The position numbers and the translations under genes were made by a program. From Siminovitchia sediminis (GTDB lineage: Bacteria; Bacillota; Bacilli; Bacillales; Bacillaceae_C), in NCBI RefSeq assembly GCF_042680885.1, contig NZ_JBHUEO010000026.1, positions 62,001 to 126,000 of the forward strand: a stretch of DNA of 64,000 nucleotides, read 5' to 3'. The notes under the pieces were generated by a model. That model did no database searches, was not told the origin of the DNA, and saw only the letters and a program-made list of their open reading frames with translations. Of the stretch, positions 34,984 through 43,535 are shown piece after piece (within the stretch, counting starts at the first letter, position 1; each line of letters begins with the position of its first letter).

Positions 34984-35065
34984 GGGAAAAGAAAAAATAG
35001 AGAAATGTAAGCCGGGCGGACGCTTGGTATATGAATAGATAAAAAGATTAAAGCGAGTGATGACT

Positions 35066-36376
35066 ATGGCATTGCCTACTGTAGCAATTGTCGGCAGACC
35101 AAATGTTGGCAAATCAACGATCTTCAACCGGATTGTTGGAGAAAGAGTTTCAATTGTTGAAGACGAACCTGGAGTAACAAGAGACCGGATTTACGGGACT
35201 GGTGAATGGCTGACCCATCAATTTCATGTCATTGATACAGGTGGAATTGATATTGGTGACGCACCATTTTTGGACGAAATACGCCAACAGGCCGAAATTG
35301 CCATTGAAGAAGCAGATGTCATTCTTTTTATCGTAAACGGGCGAGAGGGAGTGACATCTGCAGATGAGGAAGTGGCAAAAATCTTATTCAGGTCCAAAAA
35401 GCCTGTAGTCCTCGCCGTGAACAAGGTGGATAATCCTGAGATGAGGGCTGATATTTATGAATTTTACTCTCTTGGTTTTGGGGAACCTTTTCCGATTTCT
35501 GGTTCACATGGCTTAGGCCTTGGCGATGTACTGGATGAAGTGTTGAAGTCATTTCCAGATCCAAAAGGCGATCCATACGATGACGATGTCATTAAATTTT
35601 GTCTGATAGGGAGACCCAACGTCGGCAAATCATCGTTGGTTAACGCTCTTCTTGGTGAAGAACGAGTCATTGTTAGCTCCATTGCAGGGACAACCCGTGA
35701 CGCCATTGATTCAGCATACCGTTATAATGGACAAGATTTTGTCATTATTGACACAGCCGGAATGCGTAAAAAAGGAAAAGTATACGAAAACACAGAAAAA
35801 TATAGTGTGTTACGAGCTTTAAAAGCGATTGACCGCTCAGACGTTGTCCTTGTTGTTCTTGATGGTGAGGAAGGGATTCGCGAACAGGACAAGAGAATTG
35901 CCGGATATGCCCACGATGCCGGAAGGGCTGTAATTATCGTTGTGAACAAGTGGGATGCTGTAGAAAAAGACGATAGGACGATGAAAAATTTTGAGCAGGA
36001 GATCCGAGATCACTTCCAGTTTCTGGAGTATGCTCCGATAGTTTTTTTGTCAGCAAAAACACGGCGGCGTTTGGGAACGCTGCTCCCGACTATTCAGACA
36101 GTAAGTGAAAATCATGCGATGAGGGTACAGTCCAGCATTTTAAATGAAGTTATTTTAGATGCAGTATCAAGGAATCCTGCACCATCAGATAAAGGAAAAA
36201 AACTAAAAGTGTATTATGTAACTCAAGTGGCTGTGAAGCCGCCGACATTTGTGGTGTTTGTGAATGAACCGGAACTCATGCATTTCTCATACGAAAGATT
36301 TTTGCAAAATACGATTAGAGAGGCTTTCCGTTTTGAAGGAACACCGTTAAAAATTATTGCGCGAAAAAGAAAATAA
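35066..36376 (+). CDS. der: Ribosome-assembly GTPase Der (EngA)
   Basis: 436 residues, the same as B. subtilis. Two tandem GTPase domains each have a full motif set: GRPNVGKST, DTGGID and NKVD in the first; GRPNVGKSS, DTAGMRKKGK and NKWD in the second. A C-terminal KH-like domain follows (from about residue 355). Der acts in 50S assembly. ATG 35066 gives the usual start MALPTVAIVGR; ATG 35060 and GTG 35057 are upstream alternatives. gpsA follows. Confidence 0.96.
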   Translation: MALPTVAIVGRPNVGKSTIFNRIVGERVSIVEDEPGVTRDRIYGTGEWLTHQFHVIDTGGIDIGDAPFLDEIRQQAEIAIEEADVILFIVNGREGVTSADEEVAKILFRSKKPVVLAVNKVDNPEMRADIYEFYSLGFGEPFPISGSHGLGLGDVLDEVLKSFPDPKGDPYDDDVIKFCLIGRPNVGKSSLVNALLGEERVIVSSIAGTTRDAIDSAYRYNGQDFVIIDTAGMRKKGKVYENTEKYSVLRALKAIDRSDVVLVVLDGEEGIREQDKRIAGYAHDAGRAVIIVVNKWDAVEKDDRTMKNFEQEIRDHFQFLEYAPIVFLSAKTRRRLGTLLPTIQTVSENHAMRVQSSILNEVILDAVSRNPAPSDKGKKLKVYYVTQVAVKPPTFVVFVNEPELMHFSYERFLQNTIREAFRFEGTPLKIIARKRK

Positions 36377-36397
36377 GGAATGAAGCAGGTGATTGAC

Positions 36398-37453
36398 ATG
36401 ACAGAACAGAAAGAAAATATAGCTGTCATTGGCGCAGGGAGCTGGGGAACGGCATTAGCCTTGGTGCTGGCGGATAATGGCCACCAAGTACAGTTGTGGA
36501 TGAGAAATAAAAAACAGTTGAAGGAGATCAATGAGCAGCAGACAAATCATAAATATTTGCCGGATATTAAGCTTCCTGAAAATATTAAAGGATTTGTTTC
36601 TCTGGAAGAATCTTTAAAAGGTACAGATACAGCAATCATTGCGGTACCGACAAAGGCGATCAGAGAGACGCTTCGTCAGATCATCAAGATCATTCATATT
36701 CCATTTACATTTGTTCATGTAAGTAAAGGAGTGGAACCGGACACACTGAAACGAATATCGGAAATGATTGAAGAAGAGGTTCCCGATCATCTTTTGAACG
36801 CAGTTGTTGTCCTGTCGGGCCCCAGTCACGCCGAGGAAGTAAGCCTGCGACACCCGACGACGGTCACGGTGTCTTCCAAACATATGAAGGCAGCCGAACA
36901 AGTACAGGATTTATTTATGAATCAGCATTTTCGGGTTTATACAAATCCTGACTTGGTCGGAGTCGAAATAGGCGGAGCGTTAAAAAATGTCATTGCACTG
37001 GCTGCAGGAATTTCAGATGGACTCGGGTACGGTGACAATGCCAAAGCCGCCTTGATCACAAGGGGGTTGGCGGAAATCACCAGACTCGGAACAAAAATGG
37101 GGGCAAATCCACTCACTTTTTCCGGATTGGCCGGTATTGGCGATTTGATCGTTACCTGTACAAGCGTACACTCCCGAAATTGGAAAGCAGGCAATATGCT
37201 TGGAAAGGGCTGTAAGCTGGAAGAGGTATTAGACAATATGGGAATGGTTGTTGAAGGCGTTCGTACGACTAAGGCTGCCTATCAACTTGCTCAAAAATAC
37301 CAGATTAATATGCCGCTTACCGAAGCTTTGTATCATGTTTTATTTAATGGAATGGAGCCTAAACAGGCTGTCGATCAGTTAATGATGCGATTAAGAAAAA
37401 ATGAAATGGAAGATTTGGTGGATATTTTAAGCGAACAGATGGAACAAAAATAA
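36398..37453 (+). CDS. gpsA: Glycerol-3-phosphate dehydrogenase (NAD(P)+) GpsA
   Basis: 351 residues. N-terminal dinucleotide motif GAGSWGTALA, HVSKGVEPD, VVLSGPSHAEEV and the catalytic-lysine region IGGALKNVIALAAGI, then GDLIVTCTS. It reduces dihydroxyacetone phosphate to sn-glycerol 3-phosphate for phospholipids. AAGCAGGTGATT, nearly full complement to 16S rRNA, ends 6 bases before ATG 36398; the upstream ATG 36380 has the site too close. Confidence 0.95.
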   Translation: MTEQKENIAVIGAGSWGTALALVLADNGHQVQLWMRNKKQLKEINEQQTNHKYLPDIKLPENIKGFVSLEESLKGTDTAIIAVPTKAIRETLRQIIKIIHIPFTFVHVSKGVEPDTLKRISEMIEEEVPDHLLNAVVVLSGPSHAEEVSLRHPTTVTVSSKHMKAAEQVQDLFMNQHFRVYTNPDLVGVEIGGALKNVIALAAGISDGLGYGDNAKAALITRGLAEITRLGTKMGANPLTFSGLAGIGDLIVTCTSVHSRNWKAGNMLGKGCKLEEVLDNMGMVVEGVRTTKAAYQLAQKYQINMPLTEALYHVLFNGMEPKQAVDQLMMRLRKNEMEDLVDILSEQMEQK

Positions 37454-37524
37454 TCATATAGGCATACGATGATGCGTTCATTTTAAAACATCATATGCTG
37501 TTAGAGAGAACATTCGCATAACCG

Positions 37525-37580
37525 GGGGACAGGGCATTCACTGTCATTTTTTGAAGCAAGAAATTGCTTCATTTTTTTTT
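37525..37580 (+). terminator. Tandem hairpins after gpsA
   Basis: The first is GACAG (37528-37532)/CTGTC (37541-37545) followed by ATTTTTT. The second is GAAGCAA (37553-37559)/TTGCTTC (37564-37570) followed by a run of nine T. The second is a good terminator; the first belongs to the GGGGACAG group described in the findings. Confidence 0.8.
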
Positions 37581-37601
37581 GGCAATGAAAATGAAAGAAT
37601 A

Positions 37602-37610
37602 TGCTATAAT
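37602..37610 (+). promoter_or_regulatory. Extended -10 promoter of yphE
   Basis: TGCTATAAT is a perfect extended -10, 34 bases before the yphE start. No clear -35 is seen at the right distance. Confidence 0.5.
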
Positions 37611-37643
37611 ATGGACGACTCTTTACATGGAGGGAAAGAAAAT

Positions 37644-37844
37644 ATGTCTCTTTCAATGCAAAAAATGTGGATATCTATTGTGGCAATGATACTGCTGGCG
37701 CTGGCCATGCTGACTATTTACATAAGCCGGTTCAAATTAAAAAAAGGATTCCTAAAGATCATTACAGCCTTTACTGCCTGGGCACTCATGATCGCAGGCG
37801 GACTCCTGATGCTGCTGGTCGTGTTGACAGGGCCGACAGGCTAA
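37644..37844 (+). CDS. yphE: Small membrane protein YphE (DUF2768)
   Basis: 66 residues with two hydrophobic helices (about residues 8-27 and 40-62) separated by a basic loop (SRFKLKKGFLK). Length and pattern match B. subtilis YphE, and gene order gpsA-yphE-yphF-spoIVA is conserved. ATG 37644 follows GGAGGG; a longer frame from 37551 runs back through the terminator and is rejected. Function unknown. Confidence 0.82.
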   Translation: MSLSMQKMWISIVAMILLALAMLTIYISRFKLKKGFLKIITAFTAWALMIAGGLLMLLVVLTGPTG

Positions 37845-37879
37845 ATACCTAAACCAACGGATAAGGAGTGAACCAGTGA

Positions 37880-38587
37880 ATGAAAAGGTGTCTGTCAGGG
37901 CTTTGTATCATGTGTATGATCATGCTGTTGAGCGGGTGTTTATATCCCCAGGAACGGAAAGTGGAAAATCAGATTCCTTATGAGGATCAAATTGCAAGTG
38001 TTCAGGAAGCGGTCAACAAGTTTCAGGAAAAAAGCGGAGGGATGCTTCCGATTAAAACAAAAGAGGCCGATACACCAATTTTTCAAAAATACCTGATTGA
38101 TTTTAACAAGCTGTCACCGCAATTTTTAGAAGCTCCGCCTGGTAATGCCTATGAAAGCGGCGGTGTCTTTCAATATGTTTTAGTTGATGTAGAAACTAAT
38201 CCCACAGTTAAAATTTTTGATGTTCGTCTGGCGGAGAAAGTTAATGAGTTTTATTTACGGATTCAAGCACAAGGGTATCCTCCTTTTAAAGAGCAAATTG
38301 CCGATAACGTATATATCCTTGATCAGGAACAATTAGGCTTTAAGGAGGAACAATATTATGTTTCTCCCTATACAAACAATAACTTGCCATTTATTATTAA
38401 TGGAAAAGGCAACATATACGTGGACTATATTTCAGATCTCTATCAGGCCGTTAAAGATCAAGAAAACGGATTTTCCCCCGGTGATGACATTCGAACGGTA
38501 CTCTATGAAGATTCTCCGTTTGTGCCTGCGTATTCGCTGCCGTATACTGTCGATGAAAACAATGAACCTGTTTATATGGCAAAATAG
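37880..38587 (+). CDS. yphF: Lipoprotein YphF
   Basis: 235 residues. A type II signal peptide ends in the lipobox LSGC (Cys near residue 20). The rest is hydrophilic with no recognised domain. It matches B. subtilis YphF (244) in place and size. AAGGAGTG precedes the ATG. Function unknown; being next to spoIVA it may have a spore role, but that is inference. Confidence 0.85.
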   Translation: MKRCLSGLCIMCMIMLLSGCLYPQERKVENQIPYEDQIASVQEAVNKFQEKSGGMLPIKTKEADTPIFQKYLIDFNKLSPQFLEAPPGNAYESGGVFQYVLVDVETNPTVKIFDVRLAEKVNEFYLRIQAQGYPPFKEQIADNVYILDQEQLGFKEEQYYVSPYTNNNLPFIINGKGNIYVDYISDLYQAVKDQENGFSPGDDIRTVLYEDSPFVPAYSLPYTVDENNEPVYMAK

Positions 38588-38591
38588 TCAT

Positions 38592-38633
38592 AAACCTTCT
38601 TCTGCAAAATATACTGTGGAAGAAGGTTTTTTA
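38592..38633 (+). terminator. Terminator after yphF
   Basis: AAACCTTCTTC (38592-38602) pairs with GAAGAAGGTTT (38619-38629), then TTTATTT. Confidence 0.88.
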
Positions 38634-38642
38634 TTTATGAAG

Positions 38643-38672
38643 TTATATTTGATTAGGACAACATCATACAAA
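38643..38672 (+). promoter_or_regulatory. SigE-type promoter of spoIVA
   Basis: TTATATT (38643-38649) and CATACAAA (38665-38672) with 15 bases between fit the SigE consensus at all but the last base. spoIVA is SigE-dependent in B. subtilis. Confidence 0.55.
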
Positions 38673-38741
38673 TATATTGACATAAATATATACGGGCATG
38701 GATCATGTTGTCCCTTGAACTTAAAGTTAGGAGGGAATCTC

Positions 38742-40220
38742 TTGGAAAAGGTGGATATTTTTAAAGATATCGCTGAAAGAACGGGCGGAGATATATATCT
38801 GGGGATTGTAGGAGCCGTCCGGACCGGTAAATCCACGTTTATTAAAAAGTTTATGGAACTAGCCGTTTTACCTAATATTGCCAGCGAATCAGACAGGGCC
38901 AGGGCACAGGATGAATTACCGCAAAGCGCAGCAGGAAGAACCATTATGACAACGGAACCTAAGTTTGTTCCCAACCAGGCGGTAGCTGTTCAAGTTGACA
39001 GTGGGTTGGAAGTGAATGTCCGGTTAGTGGATTGTGTCGGCTATACTGTACCTGGCGCAAAGGGATATGAGGATGAAAATGGCCCGCGCATGATTCATAC
39101 ACCGTGGTATGAAGAGCCAATCTCCTTTCATGAAGCGGCAGAAATCGGAACGCGAAAAGTCATTCAGGAACATTCTGTATTGGGAGTAGTCATTACAACG
39201 GATGGAACGATTGGTGAAATACCAAGGGAAGACTATGTAGAAGCGGAAGAACGCGTTGTTGCCGAGTTGGATGAAGTAGGAAAACCTTATATTATGGTTC
39301 TCAATTCTTCAAGGCCGCATCATCCCGAAACAGATGTATTGCGAAAGCAGCTTTCGGAAAAGTATGACATACCTGTACTGAGTATGTCGGTGGAAAATAT
39401 GAGAGAGCAGGATGTTTTGAATGTATTAAGAGAAGCACTTTACGAGTTTCCTGTATTGGAGGTTAATGTCAATCTGCCCAGCTGGGTCATGGCGTTAAAA
39501 GAAAACCACTGGCTGCGGACAGATTATCAGGAAGCAGTGAAAGAAACGGTAAAAGATATTAAAAGGCTCCGGGATGTCGATCGGGTTGTCCAAAACTTCA
39601 ATGAGTTTGAAAATATAGAAAATGCCGGTTTGGCAGGAGTGGATATGGGTCAGGGTATTGCGGAAATTGATTTATTCGCACCGGATGAACTCTATGATCA
39701 GGTCTTGACTGAAATTGTGGGAACAGAAGTAAGGGGCAGAGATCATTTGCTTGAGCTCATGCAGGATTTTGCCGATGCCAAAAGAGAATATGACCAAATT
39801 TCAGATGCCCTCGTCATGGTGAAACAGACAGGTTACGGCATTGCTGCACCATCGCTGGAAGATATGAGCCTTGATGAGCCTGAGATTATCAGGCAGGGAG
39901 CCAGGTTTGGCGTCAGGCTGAAAGCTGTAGCACCATCTATCCACATGATAAAAGTAGATGTAGAATCTGAATTTGCTCCTATAATCGGAACAGAAAAACA
40001 AAGTGAAGAGCTGGTGCGTTATCTCATGCAGGATTTTGAGGATGATCCACTTTCTATCTGGAATTCTGATATATTCGGAAGGAGCTTAAGTTCGCTGGTA
40101 AGAGAAGGGATTCAAGGAAAGCTTGCCATGATGCCGGAAAATGCCCGCTACAAACTAAAAGAAACACTTGAGCGGATTATTAATGAAGGGTCGGGCGGTT
40201 TAATCGCTATTATTTTATAA
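38742..40220 (+). CDS. spoIVA: Spore coat morphogenetic ATPase SpoIVA
   Basis: 492 residues, identical in length to B. subtilis SpoIVA. The Walker A motif is GAVRTGKST (residues 24-32), with LVDCVGYTVPGAKG as the following switch region and ITTDGTIGEIPR. The C-terminal third (from about residue 400) is nearly unchanged and ends GGLIAIIL. SpoIVA polymerises with ATP hydrolysis to make the basement layer of the coat on the forespore. The start is TTG with AGGAGGGAA upstream; the frame continues upstream through yphF but without a start site. Confidence 0.97.
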   Translation: MEKVDIFKDIAERTGGDIYLGIVGAVRTGKSTFIKKFMELAVLPNIASESDRARAQDELPQSAAGRTIMTTEPKFVPNQAVAVQVDSGLEVNVRLVDCVGYTVPGAKGYEDENGPRMIHTPWYEEPISFHEAAEIGTRKVIQEHSVLGVVITTDGTIGEIPREDYVEAEERVVAELDEVGKPYIMVLNSSRPHHPETDVLRKQLSEKYDIPVLSMSVENMREQDVLNVLREALYEFPVLEVNVNLPSWVMALKENHWLRTDYQEAVKETVKDIKRLRDVDRVVQNFNEFENIENAGLAGVDMGQGIAEIDLFAPDELYDQVLTEIVGTEVRGRDHLLELMQDFADAKREYDQISDALVMVKQTGYGIAAPSLEDMSLDEPEIIRQGARFGVRLKAVAPSIHMIKVDVESEFAPIIGTEKQSEELVRYLMQDFEDDPLSIWNSDIFGRSLSSLVREGIQGKLAMMPENARYKLKETLERIINEGSGGLIAIIL

Positions 40221-40285
40221 GAAATACGTGTTTCAATGTTATAAAAACAGCCTTATTTATGGCTGAAATACAGAAAAAGGAATGG

Positions 40286-40326
40286 AAAAGACGCCAAAAT
40301 GCTATATATTTGGGCGTCTTTTTAAT
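40286..40326 (+). terminator. Terminator after spoIVA
   Basis: AAAGACGCC pairs with GGGCGTCTTT around an inner AAAT/ATTT, then TTAATT. A weaker CAGCC/GGCTG hairpin (40248-40266) lies just before it. Confidence 0.85.
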
Positions 40327-40517
40327 TATTATGCTGTTTATTCTTGCTATCACTATTTGATTATGATAATCTTTTAAGCAGAAATGCTCCTTGAACGTTG
40401 ATTCAAAAGCATTTTGGCTGATTTCTTACATGGAAAATGTTTAGAAATCCATTCATTTGATTACAAATGTAATAGTAGGATGTATGAAATAGGCTAATTT
40501 TGGAGGAGGTGAATAGG

Positions 40518-40790
40518 ATGAATAAAACAGATTTAATTAATTCCGTAGCAGAAGCAGCAGAACTGTCGAAGAAAGATGCGACAAAAGCTGTAGAAGCTGT
40601 ATTTCAATCCATCCAGGATTCATTGTCTAATGGGGACAAAGTGTCTTTGATCGGATTTGGTAACTTCGAAGTACGTGAGCGTGCTGCCCGTAAAGGACGT
40701 AATCCTCAAACAGGTGAAGAAATTGATATTGCAGCAAGCAAAGTGCCTGCTTTCAAACCAGGTAAAGCTCTTAAGGACGCTGTAAAATAA
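40518..40790 (+). CDS. hbs: DNA-binding protein HBsu (HU)
   Basis: 90 residues. The HU signature GFGNFEVRERAARKGRNPQTGEEI is complete, with the beta-arm proline-containing region. It is the main nucleoid-associated protein of Bacillus. ATG 40518 follows GGAGGAGGTGAATAGG; the frame extends to 40500 across the ribosome site, which rules that start out. About 190 bases between the spoIVA terminator and the gene hold no ORF; promoters are expected but I could not fix one. Confidence 0.96.
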   Translation: MNKTDLINSVAEAAELSKKDATKAVEAVFQSIQDSLSNGDKVSLIGFGNFEVRERAARKGRNPQTGEEIDIAASKVPAFKPGKALKDAVK

Positions 40791-40813
40791 TTACATACAT
40801 GTTTGAGCGTTTG

Positions 40814-40845
40814 AAAGGAATTGCCATCGGGCGATTCCTTTTTAT
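40814..40845 (+). terminator. Terminator after hbs
   Basis: AAAGGAAT (40814-40821) pairs with ATTCCTTT (40834-40841), an inner GCC/GGC adds to the stem, then TTATT. Confidence 0.85.
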
Positions 40846-40912
40846 TATGCATCAAGTTTCTGTACAACAATGATTCATTGGAAACAACCTTTCTATGAAG
40901 GTGAGTTAGCTG

Positions 40913-40934
40913 AAGCTTCAATTGTATGAAGCTT
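40913..40934. repeat. Perfect inverted repeat upstream of folE
   Basis: AAGCTTCA (40913-40920) and TGAAGCTT (40927-40934) with a 6-base spacer. It could be a protein-binding site or a weak hairpin; there is no T run. Confidence 0.4.
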
Positions 40935-41058
40935 TAATGTGTTTGTAGGGGAAGCCCAGTTTGTGGCTGTTCCGTCTTTGGACCTTGTACTTTTCTTATT
41001 ATCTGCCGGTGTGTTAATATGGCTCTATTAGTGTTTTTTATAAACCAGGAGGCTAGGC

Positions 41059-41625
41059 ATGGGAAAATTTGATCTGCAGCAAATTGAAAAAGCCGTACGT
41101 ATGATTTTGGAAGCAATCGGTGAAGATCCGGACAGGGAGGGTTTACTTGATACCCCCAAGCGGGTGGCCCGCATGTATGAAGAAGTTTTTGCGGGCATAG
41201 GAACAGACCCTGAGGAATATTTTGAAACTGTCTTTGGCGAAGACCACGAGGAATTGGTACTGGTGAAAGACATACCTTTTTATTCTTTATGCGAGCACCA
41301 TCTGGTACCCTTTTTCGGGAAGGCGCATGTAGCCTACATCCCTAAAAATGGACGTGTGACCGGTTTAAGCAAGCTTGCCCGAGCAGTTGAAGCGGTGGCA
41401 AGGCGCCCGCAGCTTCAGGAACGCATTACTTCGACGGTGGCGGATACCATTATGACGAAACTCGAACCGCACGGTGTCATGGTTATTATCGAAGCTGAAC
41501 ATATGTGCATGACCATGCGCGGTGTAAAAAAACCTGGCTCCCGAACAGTAACCTCTGCCGTAAGAGGAATCTTTCTGAAAGACCATCAGGCCAGGAATGA
41601 AGTATTATCTTTGATTAAGGAATAA
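41059..41625 (+). CDS. folE: GTP cyclohydrolase I (FolE, MtrA)
   Basis: 188 residues. Zinc and catalytic motifs are in SLCEHHLVPFFGKAHVAYIP and MCMTMRGVKKPGS; ATSTVADTIM-like helices complete the T-fold. It makes 7,8-dihydroneopterin triphosphate, the first step of folate synthesis. In B. subtilis it forms the mtrAB operon with mtrB, as here (12 bases apart). The ATG follows AGGAGG. Confidence 0.96.
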   Translation: MGKFDLQQIEKAVRMILEAIGEDPDREGLLDTPKRVARMYEEVFAGIGTDPEEYFETVFGEDHEELVLVKDIPFYSLCEHHLVPFFGKAHVAYIPKNGRVTGLSKLARAVEAVARRPQLQERITSTVADTIMTKLEPHGVMVIIEAEHMCMTMRGVKKPGSRTVTSAVRGIFLKDHQARNEVLSLIKE

Positions 41626-41637
41626 TGGGGTGAAATG

Positions 41638-41871
41638 ATGTACCGGCCAAACAGCCAAAATGACTATGTGGTGATTAAAGCACTTGAGAACGGAGTAAAT
41701 GTGATGGGGTTAACCAGAGGGACGGATACTCGTTTCCATCATGCAGAGAAACTTGATCAAGGAGAAGTGCTAATCGCTCAGTTTACTGAACATACGTCTG
41801 CAATAAAAATTCGTGGAAACGCAAAAGTTTACACGCCATTCGGCGATGTTGAAAGTGAACGCAACAGCTGA
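41638..41871 (+). CDS. mtrB: Tryptophan RNA-binding attenuation protein TRAP
   Basis: 77 residues (B. subtilis 75). The full TRAP core is present: DYVVIKALENGVNVMGLTRGTDTRFHHAEKLD and VLIAQFTEHTSAIKIRGNAKV, with the tryptophan-binding Thr and Ser residues and the KKR-equivalent RNA-contact lysines and arginine. The undecamer binds (G/U)AG repeats in trp leader RNA when tryptophan is high. ATG 41638 is taken since GGGGTGA ends 4 bases before it; ATG 41635 directly before it is an alternative. No trp genes occur in this window. Confidence 0.95.
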   Translation: MYRPNSQNDYVVIKALENGVNVMGLTRGTDTRFHHAEKLDQGEVLIAQFTEHTSAIKIRGNAKVYTPFGDVESERNS

Positions 41872-41920
41872 TTCCCAGATTGTCCCAAAATAACCCTTAT
41901 GCAAACTGCCGCCTTATTTA

Positions 41921-41929
41921 TGATATAAT
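41921..41929 (+). promoter_or_regulatory. Extended -10 promoter of hepS-menG-hepT
   Basis: TGATATAAT is a perfect extended -10. The -35 is poor (GCAAAC at 41901). It lies 51 bases before the chosen hepS start. Confidence 0.5.
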
Positions 41930-41979
41930 GTTGAAATTAATGGATCGAATTATAAAGTAAAGAAATGAGGATTACGGAT

Positions 41980-42786
41980 ATGGCTCGAAGGATATATGAT
42001 CAAAAGGCAGATTCGATAAAAGAATTAATCCAAAAGAAAATGTACCACCATTTTTTGTTTGAACATATCGAATCGCCAATTATAGATGAAGACCGTATCC
42101 TTATGCTGTTAATAGTGATGGAAGAGGCGGATGTATCCGACAAAAAAGCAGAATCCTCTGCTGCTTCTGCCATGCTTGTACAAATTGCTCTTGATATTCA
42201 TGACCAAGTTTCTAAAGAGCAGAAATCCTTGACTGAGAGACAATTATCTGTTTTGGCGGGAGATTTTTTCAGTGGTTTATATTATCTTTTACTTGCTGAA
42301 ATAGAAGATATCCAATTAATTAGGACATTGGCGAATGCCATTAAAAAGATTAATGAATACAAAACGACTGTGTATCAGTTGGCCGGCCAGGATCCAGATA
42401 CATTTATGGCGTCTTTTAAGGGGATCGGAACTACCGTTATAAAGGACTTTTGCAGACATTTTCAGGCTGAACGCTACAATCCTTTGTTTATGGAGTTTTT
42501 ATTTTTGAAAAAATTGTTGGCGGAAATGGACAAGTTTCAGGAAGGCCGCTTTTCTATCCTGTTTGAAGGCTTGAAAAAATTCTATTTGCCCCAAATGTAT
42601 TCAACAACTCCCCTGTCTCATTTGTCCCGGCGTGATCAGCATTTCTTGAAAGAGGTATGCACCAACTATATTGATCAATGCAAAAAAAATCTAAAAGAAG
42701 AATCTGCCCGTATTTCGGGACTGCCGGATATATTTTTGGAACGGGTTGAACAGCTATCCAATCAATATAAGCACATAGCTACATAA
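41980..42786 (+). CDS. hepS: Heptaprenyl diphosphate synthase component I
   Basis: 268 residues of helical, weakly conserved sequence with LSVLAGDFFSGLYYLLLAEIEDIQLIRTLANAI, the HepS signature. It is the small subunit that controls chain length of the menaquinone side chain. ATG 41980 lies 9 bases after ATGAGGATT; ATG 41965 is an alternative. The operon order hepS-menG-hepT is that of B. subtilis. Confidence 0.9.
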   Translation: MARRIYDQKADSIKELIQKKMYHHFLFEHIESPIIDEDRILMLLIVMEEADVSDKKAESSAASAMLVQIALDIHDQVSKEQKSLTERQLSVLAGDFFSGLYYLLLAEIEDIQLIRTLANAIKKINEYKTTVYQLAGQDPDTFMASFKGIGTTVIKDFCRHFQAERYNPLFMEFLFLKKLLAEMDKFQEGRFSILFEGLKKFYLPQMYSTTPLSHLSRRDQHFLKEVCTNYIDQCKKNLKEESARISGLPDIFLERVEQLSNQYKHIAT

Positions 42787-42809
42787 ACAGTCGGAAGAAG
42801 GTTGCTAAC

Positions 42810-43520
42810 ATGCAGTCAAAAGAAGAAAGAGTTCATCATGTATTCGAAAAAATTCATAAAAATTACGACAAAATGAATTCAATTATCAGCTTTAAGCAGC
42901 ATAGCAAGTGGCGGAGAGTGACGATGGAAAAGATGAATGTCCAAAAAGGGAGCAGCGCGCTCGATCTATGCTGCGGTACCGGTGACTGGACCATCTCATT
43001 GGCTGAAAAGACCGGTGAAACCGGCCGTGTGATCGGGCTTGACTTCAGTAAAAATATGCTGGCTGTAGCTGAAGAAAAAATGAAGGAAAAAGGCCTGAAT
43101 CATGTAACGTTAATACAGGGCAATGCGATGGAACTCCCTTTTGAAGATCATAGCTTTGACTATGTCACGATTGGTTTCGGCCTTCGTAATGTCCCTGACT
43201 ATATGCAGGTTCTCAAGGAAATGCACCGAGTGACAAAACCTGGTGGGATGGCGGTTTGCCTTGAAACATCTCAACCAACGCTTCCGGTATTTCGCCAAGT
43301 TTTTAATGCCTATTTTCGCTATTTGATGCCGGTGTTCGGAAAAGTATTTGCAAAAAGCTATGAAGAATACTCATGGCTGCAGGAGTCAGCCCGGGATTTC
43401 CCAGGTATGGAAGAGCTCGCGCAAATGTTTTGGCAAGCAGGTTTTGTCGATGTCATCTATAAGCCGTTCAGCGGTGGTGCAGCCGCTTCGCATATAGGAA
43501 TGAAGCAGAAATTAGGATAA
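42810..43520 (+). CDS. menG: Demethylmenaquinone methyltransferase MenG
   Basis: 236 residues, a SAM-dependent methyltransferase. SAM-binding SALDLCCGTGDWTISLA, VIGLDFSKNML and GNAMELPFEDHSFDYVTIGFGLRNV are all present. It makes the last step of menaquinone synthesis and lies between the two genes for its prenyl substrate. AAGAAGG precedes the ATG. Confidence 0.95.
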   Translation: MQSKEERVHHVFEKIHKNYDKMNSIISFKQHSKWRRVTMEKMNVQKGSSALDLCCGTGDWTISLAEKTGETGRVIGLDFSKNMLAVAEEKMKEKGLNHVTLIQGNAMELPFEDHSFDYVTIGFGLRNVPDYMQVLKEMHRVTKPGGMAVCLETSQPTLPVFRQVFNAYFRYLMPVFGKVFAKSYEEYSWLQESARDFPGMEELAQMFWQAGFVDVIYKPFSGGAAASHIGMKQKLG

Positions 43521-43535
43521 CCGGGTGGAAAACTT

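Noticed and set aside
36380..36397. ATG 36380 as the gpsA start
   Set aside because: AAGGAA is immediately adjacent to it, too close to serve; AAGCAGGTGATT fits ATG 36398.
38358..38741. Upstream extension of spoIVA overlapping yphF
   Set aside because: It is only an open frame; the TTG at 38742 with AGGAGGGAA gives the exact family length.
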